From Fallopia convolvulus (lineage: Eukaryota; Streptophyta; Magnoliopsida; Caryophyllales; Polygonaceae): a stretch of 64,000 nucleotides of DNA. This document shows, one piece after another, positions 54,702-64,000 of this stretch (position 1 is its first letter; each line of letters starts with the position of its first letter). Location: contig OZ024723.1 of NCBI GenBank assembly GCA_964016875.1, forward strand, positions 10,383,343-10,447,342, in the 5' to 3' direction. Both the position numbers and the translations under genes were made by a program. The notes under the pieces are model-generated. The model saw only the letters and a list, made by a program, of their open reading frames with translations. It did not search any database and was not told the origin of the DNA.

Positions 54702-55070
54702 CCTAGTGGGCGACGGTTGTCCTCCGGCGTTTCGTGCCAGTGTCATGGCTGAGAAACGGCGGGGGTGAGGGTGGCGCTCGCGTCTGAGCGACGCTCTCAA
54801 AATTCTTCTCGCGTTTCCTCTTTCTTGGTTTCATGTCCTAGTGGGCGACGGTTGCTCTTCGGCGTTTTGCCTCAGTGCCAAGGCGGCGAAACGGCGGGGG
54901 TGAGGGCGGCGCTTGCTACTGCATCGTGTCCTTGTTCCTCTTTTTCTTGCATTTTCTCTTTCTTTGTTTTGTGCCCTAGCGGGCGATGGTTGCTTTTCGG
55001 CGTTTCGTGCCGGTGTCACAGTGGCGAAACGGCGGGGGTGAGGGCGGCGCTCGCAATGCCTCCGAACCCT
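54702..55070. repeat. about 137-bp tandem triplication, GC-rich
   Basis: Three diverged copies begin CCTAGTGGGCGACGGTTG at about 54702, 54837 and 54975 (third incomplete). Each has GGCGTTT, then AAACGGCGGGGGTGAGGG and a CTCTTTCTTxG stretch. The CT-rich end of each followed by G/C-rich blocks could act as repeated leader segments for the antisense gene. Confidence 0.8.
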
Positions 55071-55385
55071 TCTTTTTCCGATCGACAGTTGAGTGCACTT
55101 GTCTTCTTCGTTTTTGAATTTCGAACGCCTTAGGAAGCCAAACATCATGATGTCTAATTGACGGTACGTTTGGCCTCCCACCGCTGGCTTCCATTCCATC
55201 TTTTCCTTTTTCATTTTGGCGCTTCACCTTCTGCCCCGTCGTCCTATCTTGTCAGAGTAGCCCTAGGGTGCCACGTGGCCTCTTCCCGTCGTCACCTCGC
55301 GTATTCTTTTTGTGGCTTTGCTCGATGTATCAACACTTTTTCTTTTCCAGGTGTTCGCCTCTCGTGGCCTGGACGTCGCTCTTTC

Positions 55386-57360
55386 ATGCCTAGAGCATCT
55401 TCTTCGAGCCCCCCACCAGGCTTCGTGTTCAAAGTTCAAGAGAGATTCTACGAGGAGATCTCCGAGACCGTAGGGAGCGTAGAGACTAGTGACTCTCAAA
55501 ACCCGAGGTCTCCCTCGCTGATTTTTAGTGGTACCCTCTTCTAGTGACTCCGACGTCTCCGTCAACTCGCGCTTTTCCCGACTTCGCGCTTCGTCTGGTG
55601 TCGGAATGGCCTCGTCCTCGATTTCTGATGAGGAAGTGGCTGGTGTTATTGCGAGGTCGTCCGACTCCAACGACCTGGCGAGCTTTTTTGCGGAGCATAT
55701 CAACAACGCCGTGTCCAACGTGCCGCCCGTCCTCGAGGAGCGGATTCCTATGTCCCCGGATTCGAAAGGGACCTTTCTATCCGAGGGGCAGCCTACGATC
55801 CTGGAGCTGAAAGACCTCGCGAAGATCGCCAAGGACTTCGCCTGACCCGAGGGGGTTGAGCTAGCGCTCCTCGAAGGAGAGGGCTGCTCCTTGGCGGCCT
55901 ACGACAGATGCGTGGTTGTGCACAAGCCCAACCTCCAGGCTTGCTTTAGGCTACCCCTGGCCCCGCACATTGTCAGCTTCTTGTGGGTCATGCATGTTTG
56001 CCCTGCGCAGCTTTTTCCAAATGCGTGGAGGCTCCTGTGTGCCTACACCCTTCGCAGCCACGAGCTCGGGGAGGGACCCGACCTCGACCCCATGTCGAGC
56101 CTATTTCTAGCGAGGAGGGAACACGAGTCTTGCCTCGTCAACCTCAGTTTGCCCGGCCTTAAGATCACCACGGCCCCTTCGAACGTCGGGCCGTGGAAGA
56201 AGAAATGGTTCTTGGTCCAGGACCCTACCAGGAGGTATCTCAACTTCCCCACGGCCCCGGACAACTTCGTTCGGCCCAAGGGCACACAAAAGACTGACGA
56301 GATCAAGAAACGATACGTTCCGGAGTGCCAGGAACCGTTCAAAGAATGCCTGGCACAGGACCGGCTTGAGCGGGCCGGCCTGAGTCTCACCCTTCCCCCC
56401 CGTGAGGGTGAAGAGGGTACTCACTTTCCCTTTTGTTGCTTGTTCATGTTACTTGCTTTTGGTTCTGGGCAATGCATGGCCCCGAGGGAATTCCTCGCTT
56501 GTTTAGTGCTGACCACGAGCCTCGCTCGGGTCATAATGCCTTGATTGTTTGTGATATCTCGCTTCTTGTCTTTTATCTAACTTATTTTTTTAACATGTTT
56601 TTTGTGTTTTTGACAGTGGATCTGTTCAACGCTCTGACCTCGAGGGCGCAGGGAAAGAAACCTGTTACCTCCACCTCCACCTCCTAAGTCCCACGAGGCT
56701 CTAAGGGCCTCGTTATAAAGGAACCAACCCCCTAAGCGAGGCCATCGACCTCGCAACCGAAGGTAAAACTCCCGCCGGTGAAGGTGCCCGGGGTGAAGAT
56801 TACCGAGGGGGGCTCGTCTAGGGGAGACGTTGCGAGAACGTCCTCCCAAGTTGCCCGAGGATCCGGCGATGGAGTCGGATCAAAGAGGAAAGAATCCGAG
56901 GATCCCCCCCGCAAGGACAAGAAGAAGAAACAGAAGGGGGGCGGCCAGAAGGGGACCTCGGGAGGGGAGATGGCCCACCGCTCTGGCCCCGCGAGTCGGG
57001 TTGTGTCCGCCATCGGGCCTCCTGCCGACAAGTTTCACTGTCCTGGACCCGCCCGGGGCATGTCCAAGGATTGGGACAGGGCGGACTGGAAGGAAGAGGT
57101 TGTGTGGGCAAACAACCTCTCGGAGGCTGCCCTCAACGACGAGATCCTCCGCTACTCGGCGATGGTATGCCCTACTTCTTCGAGGTTGTTCTTTTTGTTG
57201 GTTCCATTATTATCATCTTTGTTTTAACACGTTTTTTGGTTTTTCAGCATCACTTCTTCGAGATTTATAACTGTTGTCACGTCAGCCTCCTCCACAAGAA
57301 GTTGGATAAGATGGAGGCGAAGCTTAAGGTCCGCGACGCCGAGATCGAGAAGAAGAACAA
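55386..57360 (+). pseudogene. spliced gene antisense to the third gypsy element (transposon protein type)
   Basis: Plus-strand coding blocks oppose gag-pol. The first begins MPRASSSSPPPGF (55386) after a CTTTTTCTTTTCCAG acceptor; a frame change near 55530 leads to SSSDSDVSVNSRFSRL; and a TGA at about 55844 (FA stop PEGVE, probably from CGA) precedes the main domain (55850-56415): KPNLQACFRLPLAPHIVSF, PNAWRLLCAY, PWKKKWFLVQDP. Likely introns follow 56415 and the codons near 57165 (acceptors TTTTGACAG and GGTTTTTCAG). A Lys-rich linker (KDKKKKQKGGGQKG) and a coiled coil (KKLDKMEAKLKVRDAEIEKK, about 57296-57357) end it. Same architecture as the other two antisense genes but distant in sequence. 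Function unknown. Confidence 0.68.
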
Positions 57361-57430
57361 GGTTATGTTGTGTTTCTTGTTTTATTCTCGTTTTTTGGTT
57401 TTTCAGCATCACTTCTTCGAGATTTATGCA
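57229..57430 (+). repeat. duplicated intron end/exon start
   Basis: The segment TTTTTTGGTTTTTCAGCATC and the following ACTTCTTCGAGATTTAT occur at about 57230-57268 and again at about 57390-57428, a tandem duplication with a 161-base step that doubles a splice acceptor in the antisense gene. Confidence 0.75.
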
Positions 57431-57651
57431 ACTTTCCTTGTTTTATGGTTATGTTGTGTTTCTTACTTTAGTTTGCTTGTATGTATACATCCCGATACAA
57501 CCCCATGGCCCGAGCGTCACAACACTTGTGGCAGCCTCGGGCCACATCGGGCGCTTGCCTTATGCCACGATCCCGAGCCTCGCTCGGATCGCGCATGATG
57601 GTTATTATGCCAAGATCACGAGCCTCGCTCGGATCTCGCATGATGATTTTT

Positions 57652-58445
57652 GGTTGTCTCCAACCCCAAGCGGGATGCGAGGGGTGGACTTCGCAACATA
57701 AAACTGAGAATCTCCAACCCGAAGCGGGAAGCAAGGGGTGGACTTCGCATTATAAAACCGAGAATTTCCAACCCCAAGCGGGAAGCGAGGGGTGGACTTC
57801 GCATTATAAAACCGAGAATCTCCAACCCCAAGCGGGGAGCGAGGGGAGGACTTCGTAACTTAAAACCGAGAATCTCCAACCCCAAGCGGGAAGCAAGGGG
57901 TGGACTTCGTAACTTAAAACCGAGAATCTCCAACCCCAAGCGGGAAGCGAGGGGTGGACTTCGCATTATAAAACCGAGAATCTCCAACCCCAAGCGGGAA
58001 GCGAGGGGTGGACTTCGCAACATAAAACCGAGAATCTCCAACCCCAAGCGGGAAGCGAGGGGTGGACTTCGCATTATAAAACCGAGAATCTCCATTCCCA
58101 AGCGGGAAGCGAGGGGTGGACTTCGCATTATAAAACCGAGAATCTCCAACCCCAAGCGGGGAGCGAGGGGAGGACTTCGTAACTTAAAACCGAGAATCTC
58201 CAACCCCAAGCGGGAAGCGAGGGGTGGACTTCGCATTATAAAACCGAGAATCTCCAACCCCAAGCGGGAAGCGAGGGGTGGACTTCAAATTATAAAACCG
58301 AGAATCTCCAACCCTAAGCGGGGAGCGAGGGGAGGACTTCGTAACTTAAAACCGAGAATCTCCAACCCCAAGCGGGAAGCGAGGGGTGGACTTCGTAACT
58401 TAAAACTGAGAATCTCCAACCTCAAGCGGGAAGCGAGGGGTGGAC
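57652..58445. repeat. 54-bp minisatellite, about 15 copies
   Basis: The unit GAGAATCTCCAACCCCAAGC plus GGGAAGCGAGGGGTGGACTT plus about 14 bases repeats every 54 bp (for example at 57706 and 57760). Because 54 is a multiple of 3 and stops are absent, it stays open on both strands; on the plus strand each unit reads ISNPKREARGGLRIIKPR or variants (GLRNLKPR, GLRNIKPR, KRGARGG). These frames are probably fortuitous. It lies between the antisense gene and integrase. Confidence 0.93.
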
Positions 58446-58536
58446 CTCACACGAAATTTTTATTTTTGAGACAGATTTGAAAATTCCACAACCCTTTATT
58501 CACAAAATTTGTAGGAAATAGCGGAGTTTGGAGAGT

Positions 58537-59906
58537 TTACACGTAATACTTTTTGAGTCGATCGATGTTCCATGTTTTGCTCAAGGTACGTCCCTCGCTG
58601 TCTTTGAGTTTGAAAGCTCCGGGCGTGACCTCCTCCCCGAGGAGGTATGGTCCCTCCCAATTAGGGTCCAGCTTGGCACCCTCGGTACGCCTCAAGATGT
58701 GGCTACCCGTGGCCAGGAACCGGGGTCTGACCTTGTTGTCGTAATACACCGCTATGCACCGCTTGTATTCTCTGGAGCGCAGGTTGGCCACCTCGCGCAG
58801 CTCGTCCCTAAATAGCAACTCGACATTGAGGTTGGCCTCGTTCTCTTTTTCATCAAAATCAAAAACTCTCGCCGAAGGGACCAAGGTCTCTACTGGGACT
58901 AGCGCTTCCGCCCCGTAAGTTAGAGCGAAAGGCGTTTCTCCTGTTGCGCGACGCGCGGTGGTGCGATATGTCCATAGGACGAGTGGGAGAAGCTCCGCCC
59001 AACGACCCTGCGCCATGCCTAGGTGCTTCTTCAGATCGGACAAGATGCGGGCATTGACGTTCTCCACCTGGCCGTTGGACTGAGGGTGGGCCACCGAGGA
59101 AAACTTGAGGGTTATGCCCAGGTCGGAGCAGAAGTCGACGATGACCAAGATATACCGCACCTGGTCAACAGCCTTGGGGAAGGGGCCAAGGATGTACATC
59201 CCCCACATCGCAAAGGGGCATGGCGCGTGGATAGAGCGAAGACGCGAAGTCGGGGCGTGCTGGAGGTTACCGTGCTTCTGACACCCGTCACATCGCTGGA
59301 CATAGGCCCTCACGTCTTGCCGCAGAGTGGGCCAAAAGTATCCCAAATGGGTGATTTTATGTGACAGGGCTCGCCACCCTGGGTGGCCGCCACAGACCCC
59401 CTCGTGTGCCTCATAGAGGATATGCTCTGTAGACTCAGGTAGCACACACAACAAGTTGGGCTCTGCATAGCCTCGGCGATAGAGCCGGCCGCCAATGACG
59501 CAATAGCGTGCCGCCTGCATTTTCAACTTCTGGGCCTCTCCGGGGTCCTCTGGGAGGATGCCTCTTTCCAGATATCGCATGATCGGGATCCTCCAGTCCC
59601 CAGTTGTAACAGAGAGAAACTCGCTGGTTACACTCCGCGAGAGTTTTCTTTCCACCATCATGCGATTCCCCACCTCCAAGGGAAGGGCAGAGCCTAACCT
59701 CGCGAGAGCATCCGCCTTCGTATTCGAGGTTCGCGGGATGAACTCTACCACAAAGGTTTCTAGGCACGACACCAAGGCCTTAACTTTCTCTCGGTACGCA
59801 GGCAAGAACCCCGTCCGGGTATCGTATTGCCCGTTGAGTTGACGCGCAACCAGCTCGGAGTCGGTGTAGACCCTGATTTTGCGGGCTCCACTAAGGAGCG
59901 CCATCT
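58537..59906 (-). pseudogene. gypsy RNase H end and integrase with internal deletion (third element)
   Basis: Starts in RNase H (MALLSGARKIRVYTDSELVA, DALARLG), then the HHCC finger (EGVCGGHPGWRALSHKI ... CDGCQKHGN) and integrase WGMYILGPFPKA ... YILVIVDF. The sequence then jumps to CSDLGITLKFSSVAHPQSNG, so roughly 45-50 residues, including the TDNG-type second catalytic Asp, are missing in frame. The first Asp also reads Tyr (MYI for MDI); the Glu region reads NGQVENVN. The C-terminal part to WNIDRLKKYYV is complete. The frame is 455 codons without a stop, but the enzyme would be dead. Confidence 0.9.
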
Positions 59907-59911
59907 CTATC

Positions 59912-61405
59912 TGTTGAAAGGGTTTCCCGACAAAATAAATTTGTAGTCAAGACCCCGTTGAGTACAGGGAGGTCAGGTTCGTCCACGGGAATTAGAAGGA
60001 TCTATGTCTAGCTATTAGTCCTAATAAAAGAAAACAAAACAAAGCAAAACACTCAAACAAACGCTCGACACCGACCCAAAACAGGTCGTAACCAACCAAC
60101 ACTTCAACACAATCGCAGGAGAAAACAAGAGACACAGGCGCTCGGCACCGACCTGACAGGGGTCGTAACCGACCTATCCAGGTATGAGAAAATTCCGGGA
60201 AACCAAATTAAAGAAGATCTAGGGCAAAGGATTCACTACAACAAGTTTATGCATGCAAACATGAATCAAAACCAACCATAAATAATCCCATGTATGACTC
60301 TCGTCATGATAAATCAAGTAAAAATCTTAACTTTCATAAAGATCCAAACTTGCAACCCTACTTGTTTCCTAAAGGTTTAACTTTCGTTTCAACCAAATAT
60401 AATCCAAATTCACAACTAAATCTTTCGATTCACTCATAAACATGAACATGCTTTGACTTTCATCAAGGAATTGATAGCAAACAAGAGGATAATAGATAGA
60501 GATTAAAAGAGATGGTTCATTCAAATATTCATGCCTTAATCATGCATAACTCGTCGGGTTTCACCCCAACCCTAGAAAGTAGACTACTCACGATCCATAA
60601 AACAATCAACAATCACAAACGAAAGAGAAGACATGATTCAAATTCAAACAAACTTCGATTAAAATAAAACTTACAAACTTAAGCAAACCTCCAAGTCTCT
60701 CTAATTGTCCAAGAGCTTGGAATCAAAGAAAACTAGAAAACCGAACTTGCCACTTGTTCCGTCTCCACAATAAACCCTAAGAACGATTTTTTCCAAATCA
60801 GCCTCCTTTGAAATAAAACCCTAAAGATCCTTATATAGTGGTAGAAAATAGATCTATATGGAAACTAAAATCTATCTTAAAAAGGCCCATAAATAAAACA
60901 ATTACTAAACCAAACTTAAGGCGCAAGCAATAATTCGGCAACACACGGAGTGGGTCGTCACCGACCATGGCTGGGTCGTCACCGACCCTCTGGCTACACT
61001 TGATTTCTTCATTTCTTCGCTCAAACTTGCTCCAAAGCTCGGTTCTTCTTCAATGTTTCTTCTTAAATCGCTCTTGGCCTTCTAAGACTTCCTTTAGCTC
61101 CTTCATAAGCACCTTGATCTTGAAATCTTCAACTCGGAATCCTCTATTGCACCGACTCTTACTCTTCTATCAACATCACCACAAGACCGCTTGAACACCA
61201 CCTCCTAGAAAGCTTTAAAAACCGAAATATCTCCTCCTCAACGCTTCAAAGACCTACAAAACATCAAACATACTTATGTAGACTCCATATCTTAAGATAA
61301 TATGAAAATCCACAAGAACGACTCAAAACAACACAATAAACTTAGAAAAGACTCAATCCTAACTAGAAAACTACCCATGAAAACTAACTAGAAAGTGCGA
61401 CATCA
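59912..61405 (-). repeat. solo LTR inside RNase H of the third element, TSD CTATC
   Basis: Plus strand TGTTGAAAGGG ... GTGCGACATCA, flanked by CTATC at 59907-59911 and 61406-61410; removal restores the RNase H reading (EAMIVGIEMALLSG). 1494 bp, no internal element genes, hence a solo LTR. The motif near the left end fits an LTR 3' end on the minus strand. It contains several GGTCGT(A/C)ACCGACC-like palindromes (about 60065, 60150-60176, 60955-60985). Confidence 0.88.
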
Positions 61406-61679
61406 CTATCCCGACGATCATGGCCTCATACTCGGCCTCGTTGTTGGTGGCATCGAAGGCGAAGTTAAGGGCGTACTCCGTCTCGATCGAGGGACCGACG
61501 AGGAACACGCCAGCCCCGCCACCGGCATCACATCGTGAACCATCAACGAATACCTTCCACTCCTCCGAGCTTGCATCAGTTTCGGGGAAGGTGACCTCCA
61601 CCATGAAGTCAGCGAGGGCCTGTCCCTTCATTGCGGTTCTAGGGAGGTAGCTGATGTCGAACTCGGAGAGCTCGACTGC
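61406..61679 (-). pseudogene. gypsy RNase H, N-terminal part (third element)
   Basis: AMKGQALADFMVEVTF, WKVFVDGSRCDAGGGAGV (first catalytic Asp) and ATNNEAEYEAMIVGI (catalytic Glu), then cut by the solo LTR. Continues at 59906. A TGA near 61680 separates it from RT (MTK stop AVELSEFD), where related copies have Trp. Confidence 0.9.
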
Positions 61680-62669
61680 TCACTTCGTCATTCGCCCGGA
61701 GAGGGCGGGCTGGTGGAGGATTTGTCGAAGTGGGAGGTCAGAGAGGACCTGAATGGGGTGCGCATGGAAGTAAGGGCGCAGGCGCCTGGCGGCGGTCACG
61801 ATGGCCAGTGCCATCTTCTCCGCCGGGGAGTATCGCTGTTCCGCGGGCTGGAGCATGCGACTTGTGAAGTAGACTGGGTGCGTGGCTTTTCTGGTTAGCA
61901 CCGCGCTGACCGTCTCCGGGCTCACCGCCACATATAACTCTAAGTCCTCGCCTGCCATTGGAGGTGACAACGTATGGAGCTTTGATAGGAAGGCTTTTAA
62001 CTCGGAAAAAGAGAGCTCTAGCCCCTCGTCCCAAACAAACTTGTCATTCTTCTTGAGGGCAGCAAAGAAGGGCAGAGACTTGTCCGCCAAGCGGGAGCAA
62101 AACCTCCCCAAGTAGTTCAGGCGCCGTTGTACCTCTGTGCGAGATCGCGGCGACCTCATTGAAAGAATTGACTCGACCTTGGCGGGGTTGAAATCGATCC
62201 CGCGCTCGCTGATCATGAAGCCTAGGAACTTCCCCGATGACACGCATAAGATGTACTTCTCGGGGTTCAGGCTGAGACGATTGTGCCTGAGGGTCACAAA
62301 GACCTCGTGGAGATCGGCCAGATGCTCTTCGGGGCTTTTGCTCCACACCACGATGTCGTCGACGTAGGCCGACACGTTTCTCCCCAAATGGTTTTTGAAG
62401 ACCCGGTCAACGAGAAGATGGAAGGTCGCCCCTGCGTTTTTAAGGCCGAAGGGCATGACCTTATAGCAGTACGTACCCCGCTGCGTGATGAAGGATGTCT
62501 CCTCCTCGTCACGCAGACTCATGGAGATCCGATTGTATCCTGAGTACGCGTCGAGGAAACTCAAGACCCCGTGCCCCGCGGTTGAATCAACTAGCTTGTC
62601 GATCGAGTGCAGGGGGTAGCTGTCTTTGGGGCACGCTTTGTTGAGATCTTTGAAGTCCACACACATCCG
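61680..62669 (-). pseudogene. gypsy reverse transcriptase (third element), 328 codons
   Basis: Contains MCVDFKDLNKACPKDSYPL, FLDAYSGYNRI (first catalytic Asp), GLKNAGATFHLLVDRVF, the YVDD box (SAYVDDIVVWSK), the thumb (LNYLGRFCSRLADKSLPFF) and the start of the connection (VYFTSRMLQPAEQRYSPAEK). It is bracketed by two TGA codons that look like TGG to TGA changes (DK stop RMCVDF upstream; MTK stop downstream). Catalytic residues are intact. Confidence 0.93.
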
Positions 62670-63581
62670 TCACTTGTCGCTGGCCTTTTTGACCAACATG
62701 ACGTTGGACAACCATTTTGGGTACTGGACCTCGTAGATAAACCCCGCGACCAGCAGCTTAGCCACCTCTTCATTCGCGGCGTTTGCCCTTTCCTCGTTCA
62801 TCTTCCTCCGTCGTTGCACAACAGGGCGGGTGGTGACGTCGACGTTCAAGGAGTGTTGGGCCACGGTGCGCGGGACGCCGCAGAGGTCCTTGGCGGTCCA
62901 GGCGAACACATCGTGGAATCTGGACAGCAAGGCCTCCAACAACTCCGCCGGTTTCCCGGAGAGACATTCTCCCAAGTAGATCTTCTCGAACTCATTCCCG
63001 AAGGGGGTAACCACCCTTCTTTCTGCCTCGGGGATGGGGACCATGAAGTCCCGGACTTCGAGGTCGGCCTCGCCGGGGGACTCCACCATGAACACCGGGC
63101 ATTTTTGTTTTGCCGAGGTCGCATAGCAAACGCGACCCTCCTCCTGGTTGCCCTTTACCTCTCCAACCCCGTCGTCAACGGGGAATTTCATCTTTAGGTG
63201 ATAGATGGAGACTACCGCCTGGAATTTCATCAGGGATACCCTCCCGATGATTGCATTCCACACCGAAGGCAAGTGTACCACGGTGAACTCCACCATCTCG
63301 GTCCTCCTCGTGGAGCCGGTGCCCAGCGTCATCCAAAGGTCTATGAGACCTACCACGTCGACCTCGTCTCCCGAGAAGGAGGTGAGCTTCCCAGCGTAGG
63401 GTTTCAAGGATGTTTCGGAGATGCCCAACTGCTCGAAGGCGACGTAGTACATGATGTCCACGGAGGATCCCGTGTCCACAAGTACTCGCTTCACCATTTT
63501 CGAGCGCACTTGAGCGTGCTCCACCAAGGGGTCGGAGTGCGGCATGTGGAGTCCCTCGGCATCTTCGGAGGTGAAGGCCAA
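62670..63581 (-). pseudogene. gypsy aspartic protease and RT leader (third element)
   Basis: Retropepsin motif RVLVDTGSSVDIMYYVAFEQ at about residue 36, then YHLKMKFPVDDGVGEVKGNQ, the Tat-type linker and the RT N-terminal region (SRFHDVFAWTAKDLCGVPR, PVVQRRRKMNEERANA, VAKLLVAGFIYEVQYPKWLS). Ends at TGA directly before MCVDF of RT. Confidence 0.92.
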
Positions 63582-64000
63582 GCCTACGTGAGACCGCGAG
63601 GTCCAGGCGACGCTAAATACCGAGGGCTCATGATGGCTTGCCCTCGCGTACCTCTTTCTTTCAGCCTGGCTTGATCCAGCCAGCGATGGTCCACCCGAGA
63701 TGGTATGGATAAACCCATCGGGTGTTATTGTCTGCCCAGACCGTGCCTGCTTCGCGGGAGGCTGCTGCTCGACGTTGTTGGCCTGAGCTTAACTAGGGCC
63801 TCGTGGTACAGTGTTGGTGCCTGACGCGGGGTTGGCACGTCCCTTTTTGTTTGGGTTGTACAAAGGGCCGCCCTTGTCCCTATAGCCTCGTTGCTTTCCG
63901 CCGAAGCAGTTCCAATTGCCACAACGGTTGTTGTTACGGTTGGCGTCGTTCCCGTTGTTATTGTTGTTGTTGCTTCTGTTGTTGTTGTTGTTGTTGTTGT
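63582..64000 (-). pseudogene. gag C-terminal part of the third element (truncated)
   Basis: Continues upstream of the protease frame with GGPSLAGSSQAERKRYARA and AQANNVEQQPPAKQ. An in-frame TAA lies near 63789 (GPS stop AQANN). Further up is an Asn-rich tract coded by (AAC)n on the minus strand and a fragment with two Cys (RCGNWNCFGGKQRGYRDKGG) that may be part of a zinc knuckle. Cut by the window end. Confidence 0.72.
63935..64000. repeat. GTT trinucleotide microsatellite in gag
   Basis: Imperfect (GTT)n, reading poly-Asn in element sense; reaches the window end. Confidence 0.85.

Larger units (their letters stand above)
53390..64000 (-). mobile_element. third Ty3/gypsy element (Tat-like, different family), truncated by window
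   Basis: Minus-strand gag tail, protease, RT, RNase H and integrase run from 64000 down to 58537. They are followed by about 4 kb with an antisense gene and tandem repeats, then an LTR near 53.4-54.2 kb. It is GC-richer than neighbours. It is interrupted by a solo LTR at 59912-61405. The 5' LTR and most of gag lie to the right of the window. Defects: stops in gag, between protease and RT and after RT, and a deletion in integrase. Confidence 0.88.

Noticed and set aside
57652..58445. CRISPR array
   Set aside because: Units are contiguous with no unique spacers, and the DNA is plant; it is a minisatellite.
57650..58480. 276-codon repeat protein on the plus strand and 215-codon one on the minus strand
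   Set aside because: Both come from a stop-free 54-bp tandem repeat whose length is a multiple of three; openness on both strands is a by-product of the unit.
58967..59400. Plus-strand frames over the integrase region
   Set aside because: GC-rich shadows of the minus-strand integrase; no start context or domain.

Overview
The window is nuclear DNA of a flowering plant, very probably a eudicot. The evidence is an intron-less organelle PPR gene, a spliced GDSL-lipase pseudogene, Stowaway, Tourist, hAT and Mutator-type MITEs, and Ty1/copia and Ty3/gypsy elements with plant-type primer sites. I cannot name the species. Most of the window is transposable element; host genes occupy only a small part.

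Left part (1-15.6 kb). A 5'-part of a Ty1/copia element lies on the minus strand at 1-2643. It is followed by a likely 52-codon gene with a TATA box and good start context (3169-3327) and by an apparently intact 812-aa PLS-class PPR gene on the minus strand (4441-6879). Next come a 1-kb segment flanked by a 17-bp direct repeat and ending in poly(A), like a retroposed insertion (7080-8120), and a Mutator-like element with ~95-bp inverted repeats and a perfect 10-bp target duplication carrying a GC-rich cargo (9711-11149). The last unit is a five-exon GDSL esterase/lipase pseudogene (11558-15608) whose large intron holds a hAT MITE, a Stowaway MITE and a long fold-back.

Middle (15.6-47.4 kb). 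A full-length SIRE-like copia element on the minus strand (15618-26113, TSD AGCTT) sits 10 bp past the GDSL stop codon and has an extra ORF region downstream of RNase H. After a decayed gypsy 3' end comes a Tat-like Ty3/gypsy element on the plus strand (28730-47378, TSD AAGAC). It is split by a second element of almost the same family inserted head-to-head into its reverse transcriptase (32268-41587, minus strand, TSD CTACT). Both copies carry, between integrase and 3' LTR, a spliced gene on the opposite strand to gag-pol.

Right part (47.4-64 kb). This holds a chimeric pair of gene fragments (RabA4-type GTPase plus aldo-keto reductase), three MITEs of one Mutator-like family rich in GTGCACT words, another hAT MITE, and a solo LTR with a Tourist MITE inside. 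The last element is a large third Ty3/gypsy element on the minus strand that runs off the right edge. It has its own antisense spliced gene, a triplicated GC-rich block, a 15-copy 54-bp minisatellite, an integrase lacking the central catalytic Asp, and a solo LTR inserted in RNase H.

No element has an open gag-pol frame. Many breaks are C-to-T type (CGA to TGA), as expected from decay of methylated DNA. LTR pairs differ by roughly 2-3.5% by my hand count, so the big insertions are fairly recent. No tRNA, rRNA or CRISPR features were seen.
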